A program made the position numbers and the translations under genes. From NCBI GenBank assembly GCA_019416065.1, contig DXYB01000020.1:1-35820 (forward strand): DNA of 35,820 nucleotides, in the 5' to 3' direction. This document shows, in pieces, positions 7,491 through 15,163 of the stretch; within the stretch, counting starts at the first letter, position 1, and every line of letters begins with the position of its first letter. This DNA is from Acidaminococcus sp. (GTDB lineage: Bacteria; Bacillota; Negativicutes; Acidaminococcales; Acidaminococcaceae). A model generated the notes under the pieces. The model ran no database searches and had not been told where the DNA came from. It worked only from the letters and a program-made list of their open reading frames with translations.

Positions 7491-8657
7491 TTACACAAAA
7501 TTGCAAACCCTTGCAATAGCCATCTCAGTATAACCAAGGGCTTCTGCTTTTGTATATTTACCGTCTGCCACTTCATGGATTTCTTTCATTAGTTCGTCGC
7601 CCATCTCGGTCAACGTCTTTGTCCCGTAAACTAATGGACTGGCATCAATGTCAATATTATCCTCCATATTTTTATAGGTGATTTTATTTGCTGTTATTTT
7701 AATAACAGGTGCCAAGGGGTTCCCGGTGGGAGTGCCTCTTCCAGTAGAAAACACTATAATTTGCGCACCACCAGCTACCATAGCGGCGACGGAAGAAGGA
7801 TCATTTCCTGGCGTATCCATAATAACCAGGCCTTCTTTTCCAGCCACTTGCTTAGCATAATCGTAAACTGCTGAAATCTGACGGTGACCAGATTTATGAA
7901 TACAGCCCAGGGATTTCTCTTCCAATGTTGTGAGCCCCCCAGCTTTATTTCCCGGAGAAGGATTTCCTTCACGCACTTCTTCTCCAACCAATTGCAGTGC
8001 TTTTTCATACCTGTGAATAATTTCAAAAATGCGTTCTTTAACTTCAGGAGTCTTTGCCCGCCGTGCCAGGATATGTTCGCCACCAATTAATTCTGTGGTT
8101 TCCGATAAAATAGAAGTTCCACCCAAATCTACCATACGATCACTAGCTTCTCCGATCAACACATTCGATGCCAACCCACTAGTAGGATCTGATCCGCCGC
8201 ATTCTGTACCCAAAATAAGTTCTGACATAGGAAATTCTTCTCTTTGAAGCAGCGCAGCTTCCTGTACAAATTGTTTTGCTGCACGTGTTGCACGTTCTAT
8301 AGTTTTAATGGTACCACCATTTTCTTGAATAATAAAAGTCGCTAGTGGCTTATTGGTTCTTTGCTTTATTGCTTCTGTAACCAAGTCCATTTGGCAGTTT
8401 TCACACCCCAAAGAAATCACGATGGTCGCATAAACATTGGGATTTGCTGCGTAACCAGCTATTACATCCATAGTTAATTCCTGATCGCTAGGAACCTGAG
8501 AGCATCCCAATTGATTATTAAAGGTTACAGCTCCCTTGACATTTTGTGCAACAATTCTTGTAGTATCAGAGGCACAAACGCTAGCAGGAAGAATTAATAC
8601 ATAATTACGAATACCCACGCGACCATCCGGTCTTTTATATCCAAAAAATGTTTTCAT
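7491..8657 (-). CDS. UxaA/GarD/SuyB-family dehydratase, large (catalytic) subunit
   Basis: Large subunit (388 aa) of the altronate/galactarate dehydratase and sulfolactate sulfo-lyase superfamily, which removes water (or sulfite) from 2-hydroxy acids. It opens with the typical FGYKRPDGRVGIRNYVLILP and carries conserved Cys clusters (NNQLGCSQVPSD, SLGCENCQMD, GTECGGSDPTSGLASN) and the glycine-rich end VIKITANKITYKNMEDNIDIDA. In UxaA and GarD the small SAF-like domain is fused to this part; here it is a separate upstream gene, as in SuyA/SuyB and many split UxaA pairs. A KdgT-type permease and a DapA-type aldolase in the operon favour a sugar-acid dehydratase forming a 2-keto-3-deoxy acid. Sulfolactate lyase remains possible. 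RBS GGGGGAG is 4-5 nt before ATG. Confidence 0.88.
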   Translation of the reverse strand: MKTFFGYKRPDGRVGIRNYVLILPASVCASDTTRIVAQNVKGAVTFNNQLGCSQVPSDQELTMDVIAGYAANPNVYATIVISLGCENCQMDLVTEAIKQRTNKPLATFIIQENGGTIKTIERATRAAKQFVQEAALLQREEFPMSELILGTECGGSDPTSGLASNVLIGEASDRMVDLGGTSILSETTELIGGEHILARRAKTPEVKERIFEIIHRYEKALQLVGEEVREGNPSPGNKAGGLTTLEEKSLGCIHKSGHRQISAVYDYAKQVAGKEGLVIMDTPGNDPSSVAAMVAGGAQIIVFSTGRGTPTGNPLAPVIKITANKITYKNMEDNIDIDASPLVYGTKTLTEMGDELMKEIHEVADGKYTKAEALGYTEMAIARVCNFV

Positions 8658-8668
8658 GACAGCTCCCC

Positions 8669-8962
8669 CTAAACTTCCTGTTCCAAATTTTCTCTATGAC
8701 TGGCTACATTATGAACATGTACATGATCTCCTGCATTTATATTAGTCGCGGCAATCCCAATATGCTCGCCATATTTTACAACAGGTTGTCCCTTTGGGAT
8801 AGCGCGTATGGCAAGCTTATGGTAAATAGGAATATCTTGCGTTACCGTTAACTCTTCTTCCTTTCCATTCTGAAACCGCACATCCGCTTTTAATCCCTTC
8901 TTCAGCGGTTCAATCGCTACTGCTACATTATCTTTACTGTCAATCACAACTGCATTTACCAT
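8669..8962 (-). CDS. UxaA N-terminal/SuyA-like small subunit (SAF domain)
   Basis: Small 97-aa partner of the large dehydratase subunit, equivalent to the N-terminal SAF domain of altronate dehydratase and to SuyA. Features are DSKDNVAVAIEPLKKG at the N-terminus, then DIPIYHKLAIRAIPKGQPVVKYGEHIGIAATNINAGDHVHVHNVASH, the usual ending of this domain. The start at ATG 8962 (GAGGAGG 6 nt upstream) is preferred over a TTG at 8977 that overlaps the permease stop. The gap to the permease is 11 nt and to the large subunit also 11 nt, so it belongs to one operon. Confidence 0.88.
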   Translation of the reverse strand: MVNAVVIDSKDNVAVAIEPLKKGLKADVRFQNGKEEELTVTQDIPIYHKLAIRAIPKGQPVVKYGEHIGIAATNINAGDHVHVHNVASHRENLEQEV

Positions 8963-8973
8963 AATGACCCTCC

Positions 8974-9957
8974 TCAAATAACAGATTCTTTACTAAAATC
9001 CTGTCCAGCAAGCGGGAACTTCGGACACCCATATTTTTTTGCCCACCATGAGGTAATAAACGGAACCAAAATTGCAGTAACAACAGCTGCGGCTGCGACT
9101 TGTGCCGTCGCTACTGGCTCATATGGTGCCCACGCCGGGTCAATGAGTGCTACTGCGGCAGGTACAGCAACCGCATTGCCAGCAGTGGTAGATACTCCCC
9201 AGGCTGCATAACCCGGTCTATGACCAATAAAACGTTCACAAAACAGAATAAAGATTCCTCCTACAAAGCAACAAATCAATCCTAGCAGAATTCCGCCCAT
9301 TCCGCCTTTTGCCAGATTTGTCAATTTGATGCCTGCCCCTAGACAGAACCCTACAAATGGAATTAGGATACTTCCTGCAGGAGCCAGTGTTTTTTGAATT
9401 TCTTTATCTAAGTTTCCGAGGATCATACCAACTAATAACGGCCCAATCGCTGCAATCAAGGCGATGAAAGGGATATTGGCTAAGCCAGAAGCTCCCATAG
9501 CAACTAATGTTAAAAACGGGCCATCATTAATTGTCAGTAATGCCATGCTGGCACAATCTGTCTCATCCCCAAACTCTGTCATAAGAGCCAGATACACAGA
9601 CCCGTTAGAATTAGTGACCGCACTAATAATTGCAAGAGTCGTTAACCCCAAGAATCCCGCTTTTCCACATAGCAACCCTACAACAATTCCGATAGCTGCA
9701 CCAATGATAAACTTAGAAAGTAAGAGCAAACCTCCACGCTTTAATACTTTTGGCATGTCTGCCAGCTGTAATGTCGTTCCTAAGCAGAAAAGCTGTATTC
9801 CGATTGCTGTTGCGGATCCTGCACTGGTAAAAGTAGCCGTCGTAAAAGAACCAATTTTTACAACTTCTGGTATGAACGTATTGATCAATGATCCTAAAAT
9901 CATCGGGACTACCATCATTCCAGCAGGTACTTTTTTTACTTTCTCTAAAATTTTCAT
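8974..9957 (-). CDS. KdgT-family 2-keto-3-deoxygluconate-type permease
   Basis: Integral membrane carrier of the KdgT family (327 aa, about 10 helices), a proton-coupled uptake system for 2-keto-3-deoxygluconate and related acids. The start KVPAGMMVVPMILGSLINTF, the central AVTNSNGSVYLALMTEFGD and the GPLLVGMILGNLD and PFVGFCLGAGI segments are typical. It is the first gene of the minus-strand operon: RBS GGGGGAG lies 4 nt before ATG and a good promoter lies 41 nt upstream. With dehydratase and aldolase following, the operon reads as uptake, dehydration and cleavage. The transported acid may be the dehydratase substrate rather than KDG itself. Confidence 0.9.
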   Translation of the reverse strand: MKILEKVKKVPAGMMVVPMILGSLINTFIPEVVKIGSFTTATFTSAGSATAIGIQLFCLGTTLQLADMPKVLKRGGLLLLSKFIIGAAIGIVVGLLCGKAGFLGLTTLAIISAVTNSNGSVYLALMTEFGDETDCASMALLTINDGPFLTLVAMGASGLANIPFIALIAAIGPLLVGMILGNLDKEIQKTLAPAGSILIPFVGFCLGAGIKLTNLAKGGMGGILLGLICCFVGGIFILFCERFIGHRPGYAAWGVSTTAGNAVAVPAAVALIDPAWAPYEPVATAQVAAAAVVTAILVPFITSWWAKKYGCPKFPLAGQDFSKESVI

Positions 9958-9997
9958 GTTTCTCCCCCTTCCAGGCCTCCTATTTAACTATACTTTT

Positions 9998-10026
9998 ATA
10001 ATAGTCAAGTCCATTTTTATGTACAA
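9998..10026 (-). promoter_or_regulatory. Promoter of the kdgT-type operon
   Basis: On the minus strand, TTGTAC (10021-10026) and TATTAT (9998-10003) are separated by exactly 17 nt. This lies 41 nt before the permease start codon in the region divergent from the IclR gene. Confidence 0.65.
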
Positions 10027-10041
10027 TATAGTTTTTTATAC

Positions 10042-10059
10042 ACGTTGTTGAAGCAACGT
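10042..10059. promoter_or_regulatory. Candidate IclR operator
   Basis: ACGTTG-N6-CAACGT is a perfect inverted repeat of 6-bp arms between the divergent permease and regulator genes, just upstream of the -35 box of the permease promoter and about 30 nt before the TATAAT (10090-10095) of the regulator. Position and symmetry suit an IclR-type dimer site; binding is inferred. Confidence 0.45.
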
Positions 10060-10142
10060 AATATTTGTGTCTTTCTGTTCTTTTCATGATATAATAAATA
10101 TGTATTCGTATATTCAAACTGTGTTTTGGAAAGGAAATTCTA

Positions 10143-10937
10143 ATGGCTACCAAAGATCCATTTTCACCGCATAGACCAACAGCTAGAGTCTTGGACATTT
10201 TAGAATTATTAGCATCCAATACAAATGGCTTTACCTTATCTGAGATTGCTGACAAAATTTCTGCCGCGAAAGGAACTCTGTTTCCAGTATTACGCACTTT
10301 ATGCCTTAGAAAATTCGTCCTCCACGAAAAAGCGACAGGAAAATATACTATAGGGATCTCTGCTTTTTGTGTTGGAGAGTCTTACACTAATAACAGAAAT
10401 ATTATTCAATTTTTTCATGAAGAGATGCTTGCTATTGTTGAGCAGGTTGGTGAAATTTGCCAACTAGGAATTTTAGACAATTCCGATGTGCTCTACCTTG
10501 CTAAAGTAGATAATAAAGAAGCTATTCGCTTAGTTTCTCATGTCGGGAAGCGTCTCCCCGCCTACTGCACGGCATTAGGAAAAGCATTATTAAGTGAACA
10601 CTCTTTAGATGAATTACGAGCACTCTATCCATATGGTCTCCGCGTTCGCACGCCTCAAACTATCACATCCTTCATTAAACTGGAAAAAGAATTGCAAGAA
10701 ATTCGCAGATCACAGATTGCCAGCGAGTATGAAGAATGCTCAAAGTATCTTACCTGTTTAGCTACGCCCTTGCGTTCAGAGGGAAAAATTATTGCTGCCC
10801 TGAGTGTAAGCACCCCGACTTTTCGTCTTGACAAGAACAAGACAGAATTAACAAAACGTATCCTACTCTATGAAAAGGAAAAGATTGAAACTTACCTGAA
10901 CGCAGAGCAATTTAACAGCGCAGATTTTATTTTTTGA
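10143..10937 (+). CDS. IclR-family transcriptional regulator
   Basis: 264-aa regulator with an N-terminal winged helix-turn-helix (about 14-75: RVLDILELLASNTNGFTLSEIADKISAAKGTLFPVLRTL) and a C-terminal effector domain (about 85-255, including GEICQLGILDNSDVLYLAKVDN, LPAYCTALGKALLSE and CLATPLRSEGKIIAALSVS). IclR proteins typically control catabolic operons and bind small organic acids. It is transcribed divergently from the permease/dehydratase/lyase operon and is its likely regulator, as KdgR is for ketodeoxygluconate genes. The RBS is GGAAAGGA before the ATG at 10143, and a TATAAT lies at 10090-10095. Whether it represses or activates cannot be told. Confidence 0.93.
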   Translation: MATKDPFSPHRPTARVLDILELLASNTNGFTLSEIADKISAAKGTLFPVLRTLCLRKFVLHEKATGKYTIGISAFCVGESYTNNRNIIQFFHEEMLAIVEQVGEICQLGILDNSDVLYLAKVDNKEAIRLVSHVGKRLPAYCTALGKALLSEHSLDELRALYPYGLRVRTPQTITSFIKLEKELQEIRRSQIASEYEECSKYLTCLATPLRSEGKIIAALSVSTPTFRLDKNKTELTKRILLYEKEKIETYLNAEQFNSADFIF

Positions 10938-10973
10938 GATTTTCTCTATGGCGGTCATCGAATAAAGTATGGA

Positions 10974-11023
10974 TATAAAAACGGCTCCTACAGGAAAATA
11001 AAAACTAATCCTAAAGGAACCGT
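10974..11023. terminator. Bidirectional terminator between iclR and gltS genes
   Basis: Arms 10981-10995 and 11009-11023 pair as about 14 bp with one mismatch and two G-U wobbles in the minus-strand RNA, followed there by UUUUUAU. It ends the minus-strand gltS transcript and may also stop readthrough from the convergent IclR gene. It lies 193 nt beyond the gltS stop, an unusually long 3' region. Confidence 0.7.
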
Positions 11024-11215
11024 ATATCATTCTTGTTCTATTAAAAGTATAACCTCTGGTCTCTACGCTTCATATAAGAGTCCATTATGTGGAAAGTCAG
11101 CAATCCGGCCCGGGGCAATTCCAGCGGCAAAATAATATTCTCTTTTCCCCAGCGACTCCCACTAGTACTCCCACAGGATCTATTAGTACCAATAAGACCA
11201 TTTGTTCTCACATGT
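11024..11215 (-). other. Unassigned 190-nt region downstream of gltS
   Basis: This stretch lies between the gltS stop codon and the terminator, so it should be part of the gltS mRNA. The minus strand has an open frame through it (to 11041) with only a TTG start inside gltS, no convincing RBS and no recognisable product. I see no RNA family. It could be a long 3' UTR, a decayed gene or a 3'-derived small RNA. Confidence 0.35.
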
Positions 11216-12409
11216 TCACTTGAAAAGATTGACAAAACCCATAATAACAAACGAATTCACAATATTGATAAACAAGCTCCCCACAAGAGGCACTATAAAA
11301 AATGCGCGTGGTGAAGCTCCATATTTATCCTCTACTGACTGCATATTCGCCATCGCAGTAGGAACGGCGCCCAATCCAAATCCACAATGCCCAACAGCAA
11401 TCATTGCCGCATCGTAGGATTTCCCCATAAACCTAAAAGTAACCAGCACCGCAAAAAGGAACATCATAATAGTTTGAGCAAAGAGCAGAATTAGCATCGG
11501 AATTGCCAAGTCAGCCAATTGCCAAAGTTTAAGCGTCATCATGGAAAGTGCAAGGAAAATATAGAGGGAAATATTACTTATCGTTTGAATAGCAGTAAGG
11601 CGTAGCCTAAAGCAATCCGTGTGATCCGCAATATTTCTTACAATCAATGCCGCTGTCATACCCCCTACTGAGGCAGGAAATGTCAATCCGAATTCTGACA
11701 ATACAGCAGAAATAACGCAGCCAAATCCTACTGTCAAAAGCAGTTGATAGGTGGCAATTGTCAAAGTCCGTTCACGGGATTCCCTTGTTTCTGTGAGCAC
11801 CTGTTCTTCTTTTATATCAACGGCAGCCGCATCTTCGCTTTTTAGGTTATATTTTTCGATTAGGAATCGGCCAGTCGGTCCTCCTATAAAACTCCCTGCA
11901 ACAAGGCCAAAAGTTGCTGCTGCCAAAGAAACAGTCGTTGCGGTATCAAGGCCTACGCTTTCTAGTACCGGTGCAAAAGCGGCGGATGTTCCATGCCCTC
12001 CCGTCATAGGAATAGATCCTGTAGCAATCCCAATTAGCGGACTAATTCCCAATACCTTGCAAAGGATAACACCTAAGCCATTTTGCATAACTACCAAAAG
12101 GGAAGATAGCACCAAGAATATGATTACCTGCGGCCCCCCCTTTTTTAGCAGCTTCCAGCTTGCCGTAAATCCGATTCCAGCATAAAACAGAAGCATAAAT
12201 AAGTCCTTAAATGCCATGCTAAATTTTATGCCAAAAGCTCCAGTTTCATGTCCCAGCAAAATTAGAATCGTGCATAAAAAACCACCGATAACAGGAATAG
12301 GGATGCAATATTTTTTTAGCACATTACAATGATTACGTACAATCTCTCCGACCAGTAGTATGATCACCGCAACAGCAATTGTATGGTACTGATTGAATGT
12401 TATTGTCAT
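11216..12409 (-). CDS. gltS: GltS-family sodium:glutamate symporter (first copy)
   Basis: Inner-membrane Na+-coupled glutamate carrier (397 aa, typical length). It matches E. coli GltS along its length: LKKYCIPIPVIGGFL near the N-terminus, the two inverted-repeat signatures TGSIPMTGGHGTSAAFAPV and GHCGFGLGAVPTAMANMQ, SLAAATFGLVAGSFIGGPTGRFL and the ending FFIVPLVGSLFINIVNSFVI. The ATG at 12409 follows GGAGGGGAGC; an upstream in-frame codon is not preferred. It is 49 nt downstream of the M29/NicX-like gene and clearly co-transcribed, so it may import that enzyme's substrate or a related amino acid. Glutamate is the family substrate; an analogue is possible. Confidence 0.93.
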   Translation of the reverse strand: MTITFNQYHTIAVAVIILLVGEIVRNHCNVLKKYCIPIPVIGGFLCTILILLGHETGAFGIKFSMAFKDLFMLLFYAGIGFTASWKLLKKGGPQVIIFLVLSSLLVVMQNGLGVILCKVLGISPLIGIATGSIPMTGGHGTSAAFAPVLESVGLDTATTVSLAAATFGLVAGSFIGGPTGRFLIEKYNLKSEDAAAVDIKEEQVLTETRESRERTLTIATYQLLLTVGFGCVISAVLSEFGLTFPASVGGMTAALIVRNIADHTDCFRLRLTAIQTISNISLYIFLALSMMTLKLWQLADLAIPMLILLFAQTIMMFLFAVLVTFRFMGKSYDAAMIAVGHCGFGLGAVPTAMANMQSVEDKYGASPRAFFIVPLVGSLFINIVNSFVIMGFVNLFK

Positions 12410-12458
12410 TTTGCTCCCCTCCATCTTTCCTGCAGGATTTTTTTACACAAGCCCTATT

Positions 12459-13430
12459 TCAATCAAGCACAACCTTTCCTTCCTTTAAAATATACTTTCC
12501 ATCTGCGACCAAGGTAGCATCTTTCATGATTAAATCATAATGACATGCCGCTTTGATCTTTCCGCCTAAAGTGATACTAGTCCCGATCCCAATATGGGCC
12601 GACCCGTAAACGCCTTCATCTTCCAGCATAAATCCCATAAAATGACAATTTGGATTAAGACCAATCCCGTTTTCAGCTATGTTAAAAACATTGGGATCTT
12701 GTTTTGACTCTAAGTCAGCACGTAAAATATCTGCTTGCTTGCCCCCTGTTATTTTTGTTATAAAACCATTTTCCACTGTGCAAACAACAGGTTCATCCAA
12801 AACTCCTATTCCCAAATATGGAATACTGGCATCGGCAACAATAATTCCATTTGCACTTCCTTCCACAGGTGAAACATTGGCTTCGACTGTAGGAACTGTA
12901 GAAAATTCTCCTTTCTCAACCATGCAATATAAGGAATTTCCTCTTCTTCCTTTTGCACTATACCTTAAATTGGTCCCTTGTTTGGTTGATAAAAGCAACT
13001 CTGAGGCCCCTGCCATTGCATTTGCAACAGCTTTACATTCAATTTTTGCCTTTCGAAAATCACATTCTATGCCACCATGAATCATCATATTCTCTTCAAA
13101 TTGTGTAAGCACAACACCTCGCGCCCCGTAAGTCAATGCTTCTTTTACAGCCTGTGTATGGGTAATAGATTTTCCTACGACACAAATGAACGCCTGGCTT
13201 GCTTTCATGGCTGCAGCGATAGTTGCGGGAGGCTCTTCGCTGTCAATTAGGCGAGATTCCATAACAGATAAAATAGCATGCGCTCCCAATGCCTCTGCGG
13301 CTTCAGCAATTACTTCTGCGATAGAAAACTTTAAAGGATCCGTAACAATTAGGACCTCTTCGCCTGGCTGTACATTAACACACGTTTGAACAATTTTTTT
13401 TGCACCTTTAGCCATTTGAAAATTTTTCAT
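12459..13430 (-). CDS. M29 aminopeptidase / NicX-like metal-dependent protein
   Basis: 323-aa protein related to the thermophilic aminopeptidase (M29) family and most similar in layout to 2,5-dihydroxypyridine dioxygenase NicX. Recognisable parts are the N-terminal CVNVQPGEEVLIVTDP and the C-terminal block with GIGLNPNCHFMGFMLEDEGVYGSAHIGIGTSITLGGK and ACHYDLIMKDATL, which hold the family's acidic and His metal ligands. Members include aminopeptidases, NicX and many uncharacterised proteins. With GltS downstream and a GntR regulator upstream, a small-molecule catabolic role on a glutamate-like or ring-derived acid seems more likely than peptide digestion, but this is inference. ATG at 13430 is chosen: GAGGAG is 9 nt upstream, whereas the first in-frame ATG abuts that RBS. 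Confidence 0.75.
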   Translation of the reverse strand: MKNFQMAKGAKKIVQTCVNVQPGEEVLIVTDPLKFSIAEVIAEAAEALGAHAILSVMESRLIDSEEPPATIAAAMKASQAFICVVGKSITHTQAVKEALTYGARGVVLTQFEENMMIHGGIECDFRKAKIECKAVANAMAGASELLLSTKQGTNLRYSAKGRRGNSLYCMVEKGEFSTVPTVEANVSPVEGSANGIIVADASIPYLGIGVLDEPVVCTVENGFITKITGGKQADILRADLESKQDPNVFNIAENGIGLNPNCHFMGFMLEDEGVYGSAHIGIGTSITLGGKIKAACHYDLIMKDATLVADGKYILKEGKVVLD

Positions 13431-13452
13431 TCTAATCATCTCCTCAATATTA

Positions 13453-13475
13453 TATATTCTATAGAATTATATAGA
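13453..13475. promoter_or_regulatory. Palindromic operator-like element before the M29-like gene (site A)
   Basis: ATTCTATAGAAT (13456-13467) is a perfect 12-bp palindrome, and TCTATA-N6-TATAGA (13458-13475) a second overlapping inverted repeat. The 11-mer TATATTCTATA (13453-13463) recurs upstream of the neighbouring gntR gene and, with one change, before the amidase operon. It is a likely binding site for the adjacent GntR regulator. Confidence 0.45.
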
Positions 13476-13492
13476 TACTACAAAAGCCCCTC

Positions 13493-14158
13493 TTACGGCA
13501 TGTGGCCCTTTCTCTTTGTTTCAATATATTCTTTCCCATTCAAGATGTGCTCCTTCATTGCAGCCTGCGCAGCTTTCAGGTCTTTATTCTTCAGCGCACT
13601 CAAAATTTTACTATGTTCTATAATAATATTGTTCCGTCGAATTGTATTACTGGCTGAGAATTTCATATCCCTGGCAAGGACATTATCCAAAGAGTCAATG
13701 AGTTTATATAAAGTCTTGTTATTAGCAACATCATAAATGATATTATGGAATCTTCTGTTTATTTTTGCTGTATCAAACATGTCCGTCGTTATTTTGCTAT
13801 AATGAATTAAATCTTCGATTTTTTGAAGCGTATTGTCATCAAATTTATCAATTGCTAGTTCCAGCGCCAAATTCTCCAGTGCTAATCTGCAGCGGTAAAC
13901 ATCCTGGATCTCCTCATCATTGATACCATGTACAATGGCCCCTTGGTAAGGTATCAACTCAATGAAGCCCTCACTTGCTAGTCGTTTGAATGCTTCTCTT
14001 ACTGGTGTCGCACTTACGTTATATTCTTTGGCAACATGCTCTTCTCTCAAACGACTTTCCGGCTCTATTACTCCACTAATAATTTTATCAACCAATACTT
14101 GGTAAACTTTTTCACTTAATGTGACTTTGTCAAAGCCATCATTCCCAAAAGAATTCAC
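13493..14158 (-). CDS. GntR-family (FCD) transcriptional regulator 1
   Basis: 221-aa regulator with an N-terminal GntR winged helix (about 12-75: LSEKVYQVLVDKIISGVIEPESRLREEHVAKEYNVSATPVREAFKRLASEGFI) and an all-helical FCD effector domain (about 85-215) holding the usual Asp/Arg and His residues (DVYRCRLALENLA, NRRFHNIIYDVANN, EHSKILSALKNKDLKAAQAAMKEHI). FCD proteins often bind metals and carboxylates. It lies 62 nt upstream of the M29-like/GltS genes on the same strand. GTG at 14158 is preferred (AGAAGG 8 nt upstream); a GTG 9 nt earlier overlaps the RBS. A promoter overlapped by a shared AT-rich element suggests autoregulation. Confidence 0.9.
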   Translation of the reverse strand: MNSFGNDGFDKVTLSEKVYQVLVDKIISGVIEPESRLREEHVAKEYNVSATPVREAFKRLASEGFIELIPYQGAIVHGINDEEIQDVYRCRLALENLALELAIDKFDDNTLQKIEDLIHYSKITTDMFDTAKINRRFHNIIYDVANNKTLYKLIDSLDNVLARDMKFSASNTIRRNNIIIEHSKILSALKNKDLKAAQAAMKEHILNGKEYIETKRKGHMP

Positions 14159-14173
14159 TTTTCTCACCTTCTC

Positions 14174-14212
14174 TATATTCTATATAATATATGATATTCC
14201 CAAAATTTGCAA
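14174..14212 (-). promoter_or_regulatory. Promoter and operator-like element of gntR 1 (site B)
   Basis: TTGCAA (14207-14212), 17 nt and TATTAT (14184-14189) form a good promoter on the minus strand. TATATTCTATA (14174-14184), identical to 11 bases of site A, overlaps the end of the -10 box and the start region, as expected for an autorepressor. Confidence 0.6.
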
Positions 14213-14354
14213 AGCTAACTTCCTTTTTCCTTTCGCACGTGCTATTTATGTCAATTATTTTACAACTGTTAATCGTAAAAAATCGCCATAAATGCCCATG
14301 ATGGAATATTTTTGACCCATTTGGCAGTTACAAGTAGTCATAGAAAAAAGCTTC

Positions 14355-15068
14355 TTAGGTACCTTCTTGAACAGTCTTCTTCTCCCCCAGGATATCTACC
14401 AGCGTCCTTTTTTCTGTATGTTTCATATGAGATTTCATAGCCTGTACTGCTAGCTTAGAATCTTTCTTTTGTAGTGCAAGCAATATCCTCCCATGTTCCA
14501 TAAATACTTCATTAGCAAATTGCTGCTTAGCAAAAGCGAGTTGATTTTCAACTCTCAGAAAGTTCTCTCGGATTTTTTGGTTGATTTCGATAAGCCAACT
14601 ATTCCCCGTTGCTTCAAAGATCAAGGCATGGAACGCACAGTCATTCCGATATAACTCAGCAGAATTATTTTTTTCACCCAGCTCCAGCATTTCATTATAT
14701 GTGGTCTGAAGTCGTTTTATTTGATTATCTGTAATCCGGTTAGATGCCAATTCCACCCCGAAAACCTCGATATTCTTTCTCAGTTCAATAATATCAAGTG
14801 CTTCCTTTCTGGTAATCTCTTTCACTTCAAACCCTCTACCTCTAACAAAATTTACAAATCCTTCACTCTGCAAGGAAATCAGCGCTTCCCGCACGGGTGT
14901 TCGACTAATGCCGAGTTTATTACAAAAATCATCCTGCGAATAAACAACACCACTTTTAATTCTCCGATACAGTATTGCTTCTTTAATCTGTTGATATGCC
15001 TGGCTTTTCAGTGACGTCGTATGTAGAGGGCCTTTATTAGTAAAATATGTATTGTTTTGTTGATCCAC
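14355..15068 (-). CDS. GntR-family (FCD) transcriptional regulator 2
   Basis: 237-aa regulator of the same subfamily as the neighbouring GntR protein: winged helix at about 20-85 (QAYQQIKEAILYRRIKSGVVYSQDDFCNKLGISRTPVREALISLQSEGFV) and an FCD domain after it (DIIELRKNIEVFGVELA, RNDCAFHALIFEATGNSWL, EHGRILLALQKKDSKLAVQAMKSHMKHTEKR). GTG start at 15068, about 8 nt after GGAGG. It stands just downstream of the TRAP operon but behind a strong terminator and with its own promoter. It is therefore separately transcribed. The TRAP/amidase operon is the most natural target. Confidence 0.9.
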   Translation of the reverse strand: MDQQNNTYFTNKGPLHTTSLKSQAYQQIKEAILYRRIKSGVVYSQDDFCNKLGISRTPVREALISLQSEGFVNFVRGRGFEVKEITRKEALDIIELRKNIEVFGVELASNRITDNQIKRLQTTYNEMLELGEKNNSAELYRNDCAFHALIFEATGNSWLIEINQKIRENFLRVENQLAFAKQQFANEVFMEHGRILLALQKKDSKLAVQAMKSHMKHTEKRTLVDILGEKKTVQEGT

Positions 15069-15092
15069 CCCTAGATCTCCTCCTAATAGTTT

Positions 15093-15114
15093 AGTGTCAT
15101 AATTATACTACACT
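15093..15114 (-). promoter_or_regulatory. -10 box and inverted repeat before gntR 2
   Basis: A minus-strand TATAAT (15102-15107) lies inside AGTGT...ACACT (15093-15097 and 15110-15114), with a central ATAATTAT palindrome. The start codon is about 35 nt downstream. This arrangement suits autoregulation; the -35 region is weak. Confidence 0.45.
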
Positions 15115-15119
15115 CGAGA

Positions 15120-15155
15120 AAAAAGAGCTAAGCCAAAAATGGATTAGCTCTTTTT
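15120..15155. terminator. Bidirectional terminator after the TRAP operon
   Basis: AAAAAGAGCTAA (15120-15131) pairs perfectly with TTAGCTCTTTTT (15144-15155). The arms supply U-tracts in both directions. It sits 9 nt after the DctM stop on the minus strand. Confidence 0.88.
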
Positions 15156-15163
15156 CTCCCACA

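Noticed and set aside
7491..8962. Naming the pair suyA/suyB
   Set aside because: The split layout fits, but KdgT and a DapA-type lyase point to a sugar-acid pathway; sequence alone does not separate the branches.
9464..10051. 195-codon open frame on the + strand
   Set aside because: It lies antisense to the KdgT-type gene, has no family signature, and is a shadow of its codon pattern.
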